Below the pieces are notes generated by a model. The model made no database searches. It had not been told where the DNA came from and saw only the letters and a program-made list of their open reading frames with translations. Of a stretch of DNA of 64,000 nt, positions 24,572-32,566 are shown piece by piece (position 1 is the stretch's first letter; every line of letters starts with the position of its first letter). The stretch comes from DASYQV01 sp036005125. GTDB lineage: Bacteria; Acidobacteriota; Vicinamibacteria; Vicinamibacterales; UBA2999. Made by a program: the position numbers and the translations under genes. The stretch spans positions 3,013 through 67,012 of the forward strand of contig DASYQV010000170.1 in assembly GCA_036005125.1 (NCBI GenBank), read 5' to 3'.

Positions 24572-25228
24572 TTAGGGAACGCTCAAAGGTGTGTCAAACG
24601 CCCGCGAGGCCTGCCGCACGATAACTTGCAGCCGGAAAAGTGAATCCGGACCGGTCGTGGCAAAGAGTCCGATGGCGGCAAATCCTGCTGCCCCGGCCGC
24701 GGCGATCCCGCTCAGTCGCTCGAGCGTCACACCGCCGATGGCCAGCACAGGCACCGGCACCGCATCAACCGTCGCACGAAGGGAGTGCAGGCCAACCGCA
24801 GCCGCACCCGGCTTGGAAGAGGTCGGAAATACGGTGCCGAAGATCAGGTAATCAACTCCGCCATCAGCCGCCACGCGTGCCGCCTCATCAGCGTCGTGTA
24901 CCGAGCGGCCGACGAGGAAGCCCGACGGCACGAGTCGTCTCAGGCGCGCCGGCGGCACGCCGTTCGCGGGGAGATGCACGCCGTGCGCCCCCGCGGCCAA
25001 CGCAACATCGACGCGATCGTTGACGAGCACGCGCGTCGCGGTCCCACGCGCTGCCTCGACACATCGCCCAACGAGGTTCAGCAGGTCGCGCGTCGCGAGA
25101 TCGCGCTCCCTCACCTGAACCAGGTGAACACCGGCCGCGGCGGCCGAGCCCACCTGCCGGACGAGTTCCTCCTCCGGTTCACGTGCGAACCGCGTGCGGT
25201 CGGTGACGAGGCAGATCACAGGGCGCAA
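24572..25228 (-). CDS. thiE: Thiamine-phosphate synthase ThiE
   Basis: 218 residues. Joins hydroxymethylpyrimidine pyrophosphate and thiazole phosphate to thiamine phosphate. TIM-barrel motifs: CLVTDRTR, GVHLVQVRERDLATRDL, LVNDRVDVALAAGAHGVHLP, VGRSVHDADEA, DYLIFGTVFPTSSKPG and VLAIGGV. Start is TTG 25228; GTG three codons in is an alternative. It stands apart from other thiamine genes. A TenI-type regulator is less likely because the pyrophosphate-binding residues are kept. Confidence 0.88.
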   Translation of the reverse strand: MRPVICLVTDRTRFAREPEEELVRQVGSAAAAGVHLVQVRERDLATRDLLNLVGRCVEAARGTATRVLVNDRVDVALAAGAHGVHLPANGVPPARLRRLVPSGFLVGRSVHDADEAARVAADGGVDYLIFGTVFPTSSKPGAAAVGLHSLRATVDAVPVPVLAIGGVTLERLSGIAAAGAAGFAAIGLFATTGPDSLFRLQVIVRQASRAFDTPLSVP

Positions 25229-25297
25229 GATGCGGGCTCCGGGCCCCAGGCTTCAGACTCCAGGGCTCCCACCCGAGCCAGCAGTCCGAATCCCGGT

Positions 25298-25573
25298 TTA
25301 ATCCTTCGGCGTGATTTGCGAAGCACTGAACGGCGACGGTGGTCGATCCACGTGCCGCGATGCCAGCACCGAAACCAGCTCGGCAAGCCCGACGCAGACG
25401 TTGACCAGGCCCAGGCCTGAAACTGCGCCCCGAACGAAGTTGTTCCTGATCACGCCCTGCACGAGCGGCATGGCCTGGGCGAAGTAGTTCCGTTCCCAGA
25501 ATGCCGACCACGGCACGACGATGAGCAGGAAACCGACCTCGAGGAAGAAGGCGACGAGGATGAGCCGCTTCAC
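25298..25573 (-). CDS. Small two-helix membrane protein, unknown function
   Basis: 91 residues with hydrophobic helices at about 3-25 (LILVAFFLEVGFLLIVVPWSAFW) and 50-70 (AVSGLGLVNVCVGLAELVSVL), and a short polar tail. WERNYFAQAMPLVQGVIRNNFVRG between the helices looks conserved in style. It lies six bases after the TPR gene on the same strand, so the two may be co-transcribed. No family is known to me. Confidence 0.6.
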   Translation of the reverse strand: MKRLILVAFFLEVGFLLIVVPWSAFWERNYFAQAMPLVQGVIRNNFVRGAVSGLGLVNVCVGLAELVSVLASRHVDRPPSPFSASQITPKD

Positions 25574-25579
25574 GTGGCC

Positions 25580-27658
25580 TCACCCCTCCGTCGGCAGTCG
25601 CGAGAGCCGCTCAATTCGGGATGCCACATCACGGTACTGCCCGGCATCGGCCTGGAGCTCCAGCAAGACCGCGAGCGCCCGCGCGCCCTCGCCCGACCGC
25701 TGGAGCGTGTCCGCGAGGTCGTACATCAACGCGTGTGCCTCGTCGAGGCTCGGCGCGGGCGCCTCGGCGGCGCGCTCCATCCAGTCGACGCCGCGGCCGA
25801 GCTCACCGTTCCGCGCGTACAGGCGCCCAAGCTCGGCAGATGCCTGGAAACGCATGAGAGGCGAGCGCGCCGCCACCTGAAGCGCGTCGATCGCCTCGGC
25901 GATGCGACCGTGACGCGCGTACTCGAGGCCGCCGGCGTACGCCTTCTCGGCATCCGTCGCCCGTCCCTCGCTGGCTGCCTTCGCTCGCAGGTCCTCGAAG
26001 ACGCGCTCGAGATCCGGCGGCGGACCGACGGGTTCCGTCGTCGCCCCGCTCGTTTCCGCACTCAGACTGTCGAGGGCGGGCATCAGATCGGTCGAGTCGG
26101 GCACGCTCGACGGCGCCCTGCTGAGCTCGGCAAGCGCTTCGTTCAAATCAATCTCGGCCTCATCGAGCACGATTGCGCCGTCGGTGTCTGTCAGGACCGG
26201 CGTGTCGGTGGCCGCGTCATCGGATGGACCTGGACGATCGAGCCGACCTGCGGGGGTGGTGAACGGATTGTCGCCGCTCAAACGCTCGACGATGACCGCA
26301 TCCGGATCGAGCACGCCGAGCAGGAGCAGCGCGCGACGGAACCGGTCGACGTTCGCCGCAACCCACGGTTCGCGTGCGACGAGATCTTCGGCAATCACCC
26401 TCGCCTCTGCGCCGAGTCCAGCCGCCAGGTAGGCATCGGCCAGTTGCGTCTGGGCCCTGTGCATTGTCGAGTCGAGCCCGCCGTCGACGCAGATTTCGAC
26501 GAGCTTCAACAGCGCAGGGATGTGAGTTGGCGCGTGAGACACGAACTCATCGAGCGCTGCCGCGGCCGCGGCCCAGTCCGCTTCGAGGAGCGCCGCATCG
26601 GCGGCTATCTCCACCGACGCGAACGCCGCATCCACGTGCTTCTGCTCAGCAAGGTCGCGGGCCAGCGCCACCAGATTCTGGCGCCGGTCGGGATGCCGGG
26701 TCAGCAACCGCGTCAGCGCGGAGCGTCCCTGGTCGATTCGGCCGGTTTCGAGCTCGACGCGCGCAAGGGTCAACAGCAGTTCCGGATCGTCGCCAACGGC
26801 ATCCGGGCTCAGGAACGTGCGGGCATGCTGCGGAAACCCCTCGGCAAGACACTCGCGCGCGAGCCGCGCCCGTAACGCGAGATCCTGTGGATCGAGCTGG
26901 GCCGCTTCGGTGAGCACTTCCAGCGCCTCCCGGCGTCGCCCCTGCTGCTCGAGCGCCTGTGCCACCTCCTGCAGTTCCCCAGAAGTCCGGGCGACAGCCC
27001 TCGCCTGACCGATCTCTCCCTGGCACAGGAGCCCGCGGAGCAGCCGGCTGCGCAAGTCCCTGCGGTCCGGATCGAGACGCACCGCCTCGGCAAGCGCGGC
27101 GAGCGCATCGCCCCCGCGCTTCTGGTTGTCGAATGCCGCTGCCGCATCCTCGAGCAATGCACTGGCCCGTGACGTGTCGCCGAGGTGCACCGCCGCGCGC
27201 GCTGCGACCATCTTGCACTGGGCGTCGGCAGGGTCGATCTCGCCGACCCGCACAATCATCTCCGCGGCTCCCCGTTGATCGCCGCGCGTGCGACGGAGCT
27301 CGGCGGCCTGCCGCAGGTAGGCCTTGGCGTCGACGAGCACGCCCTGCCGGGCCGCCAGGTCGGCGAGCCGCAGCATCGAATGCTCGTCGTCGGTGATCTT
27401 GAGAATCTTCTTGTAGAGGGCCGCGGCCTTCGAAAAGAACCCTTGCTCGAACAGATGGTCCGCCACGCTCGTGAAGCGCGCGACTGACTGTTCGAACTGC
27501 CCTGCGCGGAGATAGAGATCGCCGAGGGTATTCACCGAGCCCCAATCATGTGGCTGATCCGTGATGAGCTGGACGTACTCCGCGATGGCTCCGTCGAGCT
27601 TTCCCTGGCGAAGCAGCTTCTCCGCCCGTCTCAGCGTCTCGTCGCGGTCAACAGGCAC
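25580..27658 (-). CDS. Long tetratricopeptide-repeat protein
   Basis: 692 residues from GTG 27658. Upstream in-frame codons up to 27757 are heptamer repeat and read as low-complexity SQITNRKSQI, so they were excluded. TPR units run through residues 5-400 (AEKLLRQGKLDGAIAEYVQL, NTLGDLYLRAGQFEQSVARF, FSKAAALYKKILKITDD) and return near the C-terminus (GLEYARHGRIAEAIDALQVAARS). A protein-interaction scaffold in the cytoplasm is likely; partners are unknown. Confidence 0.8.
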   Translation of the reverse strand: MPVDRDETLRRAEKLLRQGKLDGAIAEYVQLITDQPHDWGSVNTLGDLYLRAGQFEQSVARFTSVADHLFEQGFFSKAAALYKKILKITDDEHSMLRLADLAARQGVLVDAKAYLRQAAELRRTRGDQRGAAEMIVRVGEIDPADAQCKMVAARAAVHLGDTSRASALLEDAAAAFDNQKRGGDALAALAEAVRLDPDRRDLRSRLLRGLLCQGEIGQARAVARTSGELQEVAQALEQQGRRREALEVLTEAAQLDPQDLALRARLARECLAEGFPQHARTFLSPDAVGDDPELLLTLARVELETGRIDQGRSALTRLLTRHPDRRQNLVALARDLAEQKHVDAAFASVEIAADAALLEADWAAAAAALDEFVSHAPTHIPALLKLVEICVDGGLDSTMHRAQTQLADAYLAAGLGAEARVIAEDLVAREPWVAANVDRFRRALLLLGVLDPDAVIVERLSGDNPFTTPAGRLDRPGPSDDAATDTPVLTDTDGAIVLDEAEIDLNEALAELSRAPSSVPDSTDLMPALDSLSAETSGATTEPVGPPPDLERVFEDLRAKAASEGRATDAEKAYAGGLEYARHGRIAEAIDALQVAARSPLMRFQASAELGRLYARNGELGRGVDWMERAAEAPAPSLDEAHALMYDLADTLQRSGEGARALAVLLELQADAGQYRDVASRIERLSRLPTEG

Positions 27659-27659
27659 C

Positions 27660-27764
27660 TTATCAATTTGCGATTTGCGATTTGTGATCTGTGATTTGAT
27701 TGCTGATTTCTGATTTGAATCGCTGGCATCAATCACAAACCGCAAATCACCAATCAAAAATGTT
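27660..27764. repeat. Inverted heptamer array (GATTTGC type)
   Basis: ATTTGCGATTTGCGATTTGTG on the left, CAATCACAAACCGCAAATC on the right, apex near 27722. If a start at 27757 were used, the array would be translated as the N-terminus of the TPR protein. Confidence 0.75.
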
Positions 27765-28388
27765 CTAGTCCATTGTATCGAACAGAGATGGAGGCCGGAA
27801 CGAGCGGCGGTGGAGCGGCGAGTAACCGTAGCGGGCGACGGCGGCGAGGTGATCGGCGGTTGCGTAACCCTTGTGGTGATCGTATCCGTATCGCGGATCG
27901 GCGGCGTGGTGCCCCATCATCTCGCGATCGCGCGTCACCTTGGCGACGATGGAGGCGGCCGCAATGGCCGTGCAACGTCGATCGCCGTGGAGCACGCCCC
28001 GCTGAGCGACATAGAGATTTGGAATCCGGAACGCGTCAACGAGCACCAGGTCGGGCAGCGGCGCGATTGCGAGGACCGCGCGGCGCATCGCCTCGAGCGA
28101 TGCGCGATGAATGTTCAGCTCGTCGATTTCGGCGGGGTCGGCCGCAGCGACAGACCACGCCAGCGCCTTCCTGGTGATGACCTGGTAGAGCCGCTCACGC
28201 TCGGCGGCCGTGATCATCTTCGAATCACAGACGCGCGGGATGTACCGATCCGGATCCAGGATCACCGCGGCCGCCACCACCGGACCCGCAAGGCAGCCAC
28301 GTCCGACCTCATCGCATCCGGCGACACGGTAGAACCCCCATCGCCGGACGGCGTTTTCGAGGGTTCGCATGGCTCGGATTCGGGGCAT
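27765..28388 (-). CDS. rnhB: Ribonuclease HII
   Basis: 207 residues. Removes ribonucleotides and RNA primers from DNA. Catalytic acidic residues are in VAGCDEVGRGCLAGPV (Asp-Glu) and LVLVDAFR (Asp), with the later Asp in SIVAKVTRDREM; PRYGYDHHKGYATADH and SPLHRRSFRP end the domain. The ATG at 28370 is a second possible start. It follows rplS-trmD, the usual neighbours. Confidence 0.92.
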   Translation of the reverse strand: MPRIRAMRTLENAVRRWGFYRVAGCDEVGRGCLAGPVVAAAVILDPDRYIPRVCDSKMITAAERERLYQVITRKALAWSVAAADPAEIDELNIHRASLEAMRRAVLAIAPLPDLVLVDAFRIPNLYVAQRGVLHGDRRCTAIAAASIVAKVTRDREMMGHHAADPRYGYDHHKGYATADHLAAVARYGYSPLHRRSFRPPSLFDTMD

Positions 28389-28401
28389 CTTCGCTGACCC
28401 T

Positions 28402-28481
28402 CAAGGTCAAAGGTCAAAAGTCAAAGGGCAAAGGTAAGGTCAAGACCTGACTTTTGACCTTTGCCCCTTTGACCTTTGACC
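28402..28481. repeat. Inverted heptamer array (AAAGGTC type)
   Basis: Left: AAAGGTCAAAAGTCAAAGGGC; right: CTTTTGACCTTTGCCCC. The apex is AAGACCTGAC. It separates rnhB from rplS in an otherwise tight operon. Confidence 0.8.
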
Positions 28482-28490
28482 TTGCGCGCG

Positions 28491-28835
28491 TTATGCGCGC
28501 TTGGTCTCTTTCATACGCGCAGCTTTGCCCTTCAGGTTGCGCAGGAAGTACAGCTTCGCGCGGCGGACGCGCGCGGATCGCACGACGTCGACCTTGGCGA
28601 TCGTCGGGGAATGCAGCGGGAAGATCCGTTCGACGCCCTGGCCGAACGAAACCTTCCGGACCGTGAACGACGCCCGGGCGCCGCCTCGATGCATCCCGAT
28701 CACGATGCCCTCGAAGATCTGGATGCGCTCCTTGTCGCCTTCGCGCACCTTGACGTGGACGCGGACGGTATCTCCCGACTTCATGTTCGGCCGATCGGTC
28801 ATCTGCGACTTCTCGACCAGCTCAATCGCGCTCAT
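28491..28835 (-). CDS. rplS: 50S ribosomal protein L19
   Basis: 114 residues, the usual length. Typical L19 segments: SGDTVRVHVKVREGDKERIQ, FEGIVIGMHRGGARASFTVR, GVERIFPLHSPTIAKVDVVR and RRAKLYFLRNLKGKAARMKE. It overlaps trmD by 4 bases (ATGA), so it is co-translated. Confidence 0.95.
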   Translation of the reverse strand: MSAIELVEKSQMTDRPNMKSGDTVRVHVKVREGDKERIQIFEGIVIGMHRGGARASFTVRKVSFGQGVERIFPLHSPTIAKVDVVRSARVRRAKLYFLRNLKGKAARMKETKRA

Positions 28836-29587
28836 TTTGTCACCCCATCCTGCGACGCCGACTGCTTCAGCTCGTCCAACAGCTCGCGCTCTTCATCGTC
28901 GAGCGTGGCGGTCGCGAGCAGATCGGGACGCCGCTCGAGCGTCCGCCGCAATGCCACGCGTTTTCGCCATCGCCGCACCTCGGCATGGTGCCCCGACAGC
29001 AGCACGTCCGGTACCTTGCGTCCGCCAAACTCGGCCGGCCGCGTGTAATGCGGGTGGTCGAGCAGCCCCCGCGAGAACGAGTCCTCTTCGACCGACGTCG
29101 CGTCGCCGACAACGCCCGGCACGAGGCGGCTCACCGCGTCCAGGATCACCAGCGCTGGAAGCTCGCCGCCGCTCAGCACGTAGTCGCCGATCGAGAGCTC
29201 CTCGGTCGCGACGAGCTCGCGGACGCGCTCGTCCATGCCCTCGTATCGACCGCACAGAATCACCACGTGCTCCAGGCCGCTCAGTCGCACGGCCTCTGCC
29301 TGCGTGAACAGCCGTCCCTGGGGCGACAACAGCACCACCGTCGACGGGCTGCCGCGGTGCTGGCGAATCGCCTCCACTGCCTTCGCGAGCGGCTCCGGCT
29401 TCATCACCATCCCCGGTCCCCCGCCGTAGGGCACGTCGTCGACCGAACGATGCCGATCGGACGTGTGGTCGCGCAGGTCGTGGACCTTCACATCCAGCAC
29501 GCCAGCCGCGACGGCCCGGCTCACGACGCCCTCGGTGAGGGCGGCCTGGACCATCCGCGGAAAGATGGTGACGATGTCGAACTTAAT
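28832..29587 (-). CDS. trmD: tRNA (guanine-N1)-methyltransferase TrmD, apparent ATT start
   Basis: 251 residues. Methylates G37 of tRNAs; SPOUT knot enzyme. Motifs: DVPYGGGPGMVMKPEPL, LSPQGRLFTQ, ILCGRYEGMDERV, SIGDYVLSGGELPALV and HYTRPAEF. The universal N-terminus (M)xFDIVTIFPxM is only complete if translation starts at the ATT at 29585-29587: the reading is ATT-AAG-TTC-GAC-ATC. GGAGG lies 8 bases before this ATT and overlaps the rimM stop. The first ATG is eleven codons later and would remove an essential strand. Confidence 0.9.
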   Translation of the reverse strand: MKFDIVTIFPRMVQAALTEGVVSRAVAAGVLDVKVHDLRDHTSDRHRSVDDVPYGGGPGMVMKPEPLAKAVEAIRQHRGSPSTVVLLSPQGRLFTQAEAVRLSGLEHVVILCGRYEGMDERVRELVATEELSIGDYVLSGGELPALVILDAVSRLVPGVVGDATSVEEDSFSRGLLDHPHYTRPAEFGGRKVPDVLLSGHHAEVRRWRKRVALRRTLERRPDLLATATLDDEERELLDELKQSASQDGVTK

Positions 29588-29592
29588 CTCCG

Positions 29593-30129
29593 TTACCTCC
29601 GACTGACATTGAGATCCAGCAACCCCTCGGGCGGCTCGATTCGAATCCGCTTGGCGCCGACATCTATATCGACGCAGATCTCGGTGGCGAGCGGAACGAG
29701 GATCTCTCCGCGCCGGCCGTCAACTACAAGGCGGCTCCCGCCGAGGCCACCTTCAATACGCGACACCGTCCCGACGACAGCACCGTCCGGCATTTCAACC
29801 ACACATCCGACCAGCTGATGGTGGTAGAAGAGCCCTGGCTCGAGCGCTGTGAGCTCCTCCTCCGGCACCCGCAGCTCCACTCCGGCCAGCCGCTCGACGT
29901 CCTCAACCCTCTCGAACCCCTCGAAGTCGATCACCGGACGACCGCCGTGGAACCGGACCGAGCCGATCGTCAGGCGTTCGTCACCCTGCGACGATCGAAT
30001 CCAGAACGATGCGCCCTTCCGGAATCGCTGCTCGGGGAAGTCCGTTTCAGGGTTGACGATCACCTGTCCCCGGATGCCATGCGGTCGGGCGATGCGTCCG
30101 ACCACGGCCATGTCGTCCCACTGCGCCAT
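29593..30129 (-). CDS. rimM: Ribosome maturation factor RimM
   Basis: 178 residues. Helps 30S assembly around the S13/S19 head. An N-terminal RimM barrel (VVGRIARPHGIRGQVIVNPE, FEGFERVEDVERLAGVELRV) and a PRC-barrel-like C-terminus (FYHHQLVGCVVEMPDG, GGRGEILVPL-like RRGEILVPLATEICVDIDV) are both visible. It is in the standard place between khpA and trmD; its stop codon overlaps the trmD Shine-Dalgarno. Confidence 0.93.
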   Translation of the reverse strand: MAQWDDMAVVGRIARPHGIRGQVIVNPETDFPEQRFRKGASFWIRSSQGDERLTIGSVRFHGGRPVIDFEGFERVEDVERLAGVELRVPEEELTALEPGLFYHHQLVGCVVEMPDGAVVGTVSRIEGGLGGSRLVVDGRRGEILVPLATEICVDIDVGAKRIRIEPPEGLLDLNVSRR

Positions 30130-30161
30130 GGATTCCGTCCGTCACCGCCTCGACCGGCGCT

Positions 30162-30407
30162 TCAATCTCGAATGTCGAGAGATGCCTTCCGGCCATGCTG
30201 CTCCGCCGTCACCGCAACGAGCGTACGCAGGGCAGCAGCCGTGCGCCCCTGCCGTCCGATAATCTTGCCGAGATCGCCGGGCGCGGTCGTCAATTCGAGC
30301 ACGGTCATGCCGCGACGCTCGTGCTCGGACACGGTCACGGCGTCTGGGCGATCGACGAGCGCCCGCGCCACGACCTCGACGACCGCACGCAACGGACTGG
30401 TCGCCAT
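30162..30407 (-). CDS. khpA: KH-domain RNA-binding protein KhpA
   Basis: 81 residues from the ATG at 30407, which overlaps the rpsP stop as ATGA. A single type II KH domain: LRAVVEVVARALVDRPDAV, the GxxG loop in LGKIIGRQGRTAAALRTLV, and a closing helix. KhpA binds RNA with KhpB in bacteria where it was studied. Location after rpsP is the conserved one. Confidence 0.9.
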   Translation of the reverse strand: MATSPLRAVVEVVARALVDRPDAVTVSEHERRGMTVLELTTAPGDLGKIIGRQGRTAAALRTLVAVTAEQHGRKASLDIRD

Positions 30408-30697
30408 CACTCGGCGGGCGCGGGCGCCGGCGCCTGGGCCGCCGGCTTGACGGCAAGGTCGCGCGTCAGATGTTTCGCGAGCAGCGTTCGTACCGAATCC
30501 GACGGCTTCGCGCCCTTGCCGATCCAGTGTTGGATCCGCTCCTTGTTGAGCTCGACCCGGGCCGGCTTCGTCTGCGGGTTGTACGTGCCCACATTCTCGA
30601 CGAAGCTGCTGTCGCGCGCGGACCGCGCCTCCACGACCACCACGCGAAAGAAGGGATTCTTCGTCGACCCCATCCGCCGCAAACGAATCGCGAGCAT
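30407..30697 (-). CDS. rpsP: 30S ribosomal protein S16
   Basis: 96 residues. S16 hallmarks: MLAIRLRRMGSTKNPFFRVV, ENVGTYNPQTKP, NKERIQHWIGKGAKPSDSV. A short Ala/Pro tail extends beyond the usual end. First gene of the rpsP-khpA-rimM-trmD-rplS group. Confidence 0.95.
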   Translation of the reverse strand: MLAIRLRRMGSTKNPFFRVVVVEARSARDSSFVENVGTYNPQTKPARVELNKERIQHWIGKGAKPSDSVRTLLAKHLTRDLAVKPAAQAPAPAPAE

Positions 30698-30718
30698 CTA
30701 TCCTCCTGCTGTCCTTCG

Positions 30719-30824
30719 TAGGCCGCATCTTTAGATGCGGCGCAGTGCCATACGGCTTTTTCGTAGGCCGCATCTTTAGATGCGGCCCAGCAAAATGTAC
30801 TCGGGTCTAAAAACCCGGCCTACG
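30719..30824. repeat. Palindromic element family P4, copies c and d
   Basis: Two GGCCGCATCTTTAGATGCGG hairpins at 30719-30741 and 30764-30787. The second is followed by CCCAGCAAAATGTACTCGGG and a GGGT/ACCC hairpin and is bracketed by CGTAGGCCG (30762) and CGGCCTACG (30816-30824). It gives the best full-length view of P4. It separates ffh from rpsP. Confidence 0.75.
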
Positions 30825-30833
30825 TACGTCCGA

Positions 30834-32261
30834 TCACCGGCTCTTGATCAGGCCCCACGGCCCTTTCTTCTTTTTCTTCCTCACGCCCGCAAACCCGCCG
30901 CCACCGGCAGGCATCTGGGACAGCTTCGGCATGGCTTTCGTGCCTTTCATGCCCTTCATCGCAGGCAGTCCGCCCTGTCCCACCATCTTCAGGACCTTCT
31001 GCATCTCGGTGAACTGTTTGAGGAGGCGGTTGACCTCCTCCACCGAGGTGCCGCTGCCCTTCGCAATCCGCTTGCGTCGGCTGCCGTTGATGATGGTGTG
31101 TCGTTGCCGCTCCTCAGGCGTCATCGACAGGATGATCGCCTCGAGGCGCAGGAGCTGTTTCTCGTCCGGCTTGTTGTCGGCGATCTGCTTCAGGTTGCCG
31201 AGGCCGGGAATCATGCCGATGATGCTCTCGAGCGGTCCCATTCGCCGGATCGTCTTCAACTGCGATCGGAAGTCTTCCAGCGTGAACGCGTTCTTCCGCA
31301 GCTTCTCTTCGAGCGCCTCGGCTTCGTCCTCGTCGATCGCCTGCTCGGCCTTCTCGATGAGCGAGAGCACGTCGCCCATGCCGAGCATGCGCGACACGAT
31401 CCGGTCGGGATGAAAGAGCTCGAGATCCTCGAGCCGCTCGCCGCTGCCGACAAACGCGATGGGCACGCCGACGACCGACACGACCGAGAGCGCCGCGCCT
31501 CCGCGCGCATCGCCGTCGAGCTTGGTCAGCACCACCCCGGTGACGCCCACTCGCCGATTGAACTCGCCCGCGCTCTTGATCGCATCCTGCCCCGTCATGG
31601 CGTCGGCCACATACAGCAGGTCAGACGGCTTGACGGCGTTCTTAATCGACTGCAGCTCGTCCATCAGGTCGTCGTCGATGTGAAGCCGGCCGGCGGTGTC
31701 GACGATGACCGTGTCGAATCCCTTGCCCCTGGCTTCCCCCAGTGCGCCGGTCGCGCGCTCGACGGGATTCATCGTCGTCGGCGCGTGCACCCGGATCGAT
31801 GCCTGGTCGCCGAGTACAGAAAGCTGCTGGATCGCCGCCGGCCTCCGGACGTCAGTGGAAACCATCAACGGGTGACGGCCCTGGCGGGTCAACCACTTCG
31901 CGAGCTTGGCAGCGGTCGTCGTCTTGCCGGACCCTTGCAAACCGAGCAGCAGGACCACGCGCGGCGTAGGAGCCGACTTCGTCAGACCGCCTTCGGCGTC
32001 GCCGAAGAGCGCCAGCATCTCGTCGCGCACGATCTTGATCACCTGCTGACCGGGTGAAAGGCTCTTGAGGACCGCCTGGTCCATTGCGTGGTCACGGACG
32101 CGATCGATGAATGCCTTGACGACCCTGAAGTTGACGTCGGCCTCGAGCAGCGCCAGCCGGATCTCGCGCAGCGCCGTTTCGACGTGGTCCTCCGTCAGCC
32201 GCACCTCGCCGCGAAGCGACTTGAAGATGTCCTGGAGGCGTGTGCTCAGCGAATCGAACAT
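30834..32261 (-). CDS. ffh: Signal recognition particle protein Ffh
   Basis: 475 residues from ATG 32261 (MFDSLSTRLQDIFKSLRG, the canonical N-terminus; 23 codons further upstream are not conserved). GTPase motifs: G1 GLQGSGKTTTAAKLA, G2/G3 DTAGRLHIDD, G4 TKLDGDARGG. The M domain (MGPLESIIGMIPGLG, RRKRIAKGSGTSVEEVNRLL) binds 4.5S RNA and signal sequences. It pairs with FtsY, encoded at 35818. No 4.5S RNA gene was seen here. Confidence 0.95.
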   Translation of the reverse strand: MFDSLSTRLQDIFKSLRGEVRLTEDHVETALREIRLALLEADVNFRVVKAFIDRVRDHAMDQAVLKSLSPGQQVIKIVRDEMLALFGDAEGGLTKSAPTPRVVLLLGLQGSGKTTTAAKLAKWLTRQGRHPLMVSTDVRRPAAIQQLSVLGDQASIRVHAPTTMNPVERATGALGEARGKGFDTVIVDTAGRLHIDDDLMDELQSIKNAVKPSDLLYVADAMTGQDAIKSAGEFNRRVGVTGVVLTKLDGDARGGAALSVVSVVGVPIAFVGSGERLEDLELFHPDRIVSRMLGMGDVLSLIEKAEQAIDEDEAEALEEKLRKNAFTLEDFRSQLKTIRRMGPLESIIGMIPGLGNLKQIADNKPDEKQLLRLEAIILSMTPEERQRHTIINGSRRKRIAKGSGTSVEEVNRLLKQFTEMQKVLKMVGQGGLPAMKGMKGTKAMPKLSQMPAGGGGFAGVRKKKKKGPWGLIKSR

Positions 32262-32403
32262 GATGGGAAACCGTTGGGCAGACTTGCCCCCTTCTGAAGC
32301 ATGCGCCGGGTCGGTATTGACGACCCGCAACCGGCCTACACTGCCGCTAAGCCTAACGGACGCAAACTCTTATGCTAAGTCAGATGGGGTGATCCCGGCA
32401 ACA

Positions 32404-32566
32404 TATCAGGAATCAGGAATCAGGAATCAGGAATCAGGAATCAGGAATCAGGAATCAGGAGTCAGGAGTCAGGTCAGGAGTTAAAGGAAGGACGCATGCC
32501 TTTCGGGAAGAGCGGATTTTGCCCGGCTCGCTCTGACTCCTAGCTCCTACCTCCTAACTCCTGAGT
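32404..32566. repeat. Inverted heptamer array (AATCAGG / AGGAGTC type)
   Basis: Left: seven AATCAGG units then AGTCAGG; right (32537-32566): GACTCCTAGCTCCTACCTCC, the complement. About 60 bases of non-repeated sequence form the centre. It lies between ribBA and ffh. Confidence 0.8.

Noticed and set aside
25580..27757. Longer start for the TPR protein at 27757
   Set aside because: The extra 33 codons are pure heptamer array and give low-complexity SQITNRKSQI-type sequence; GTG 27658 was preferred.
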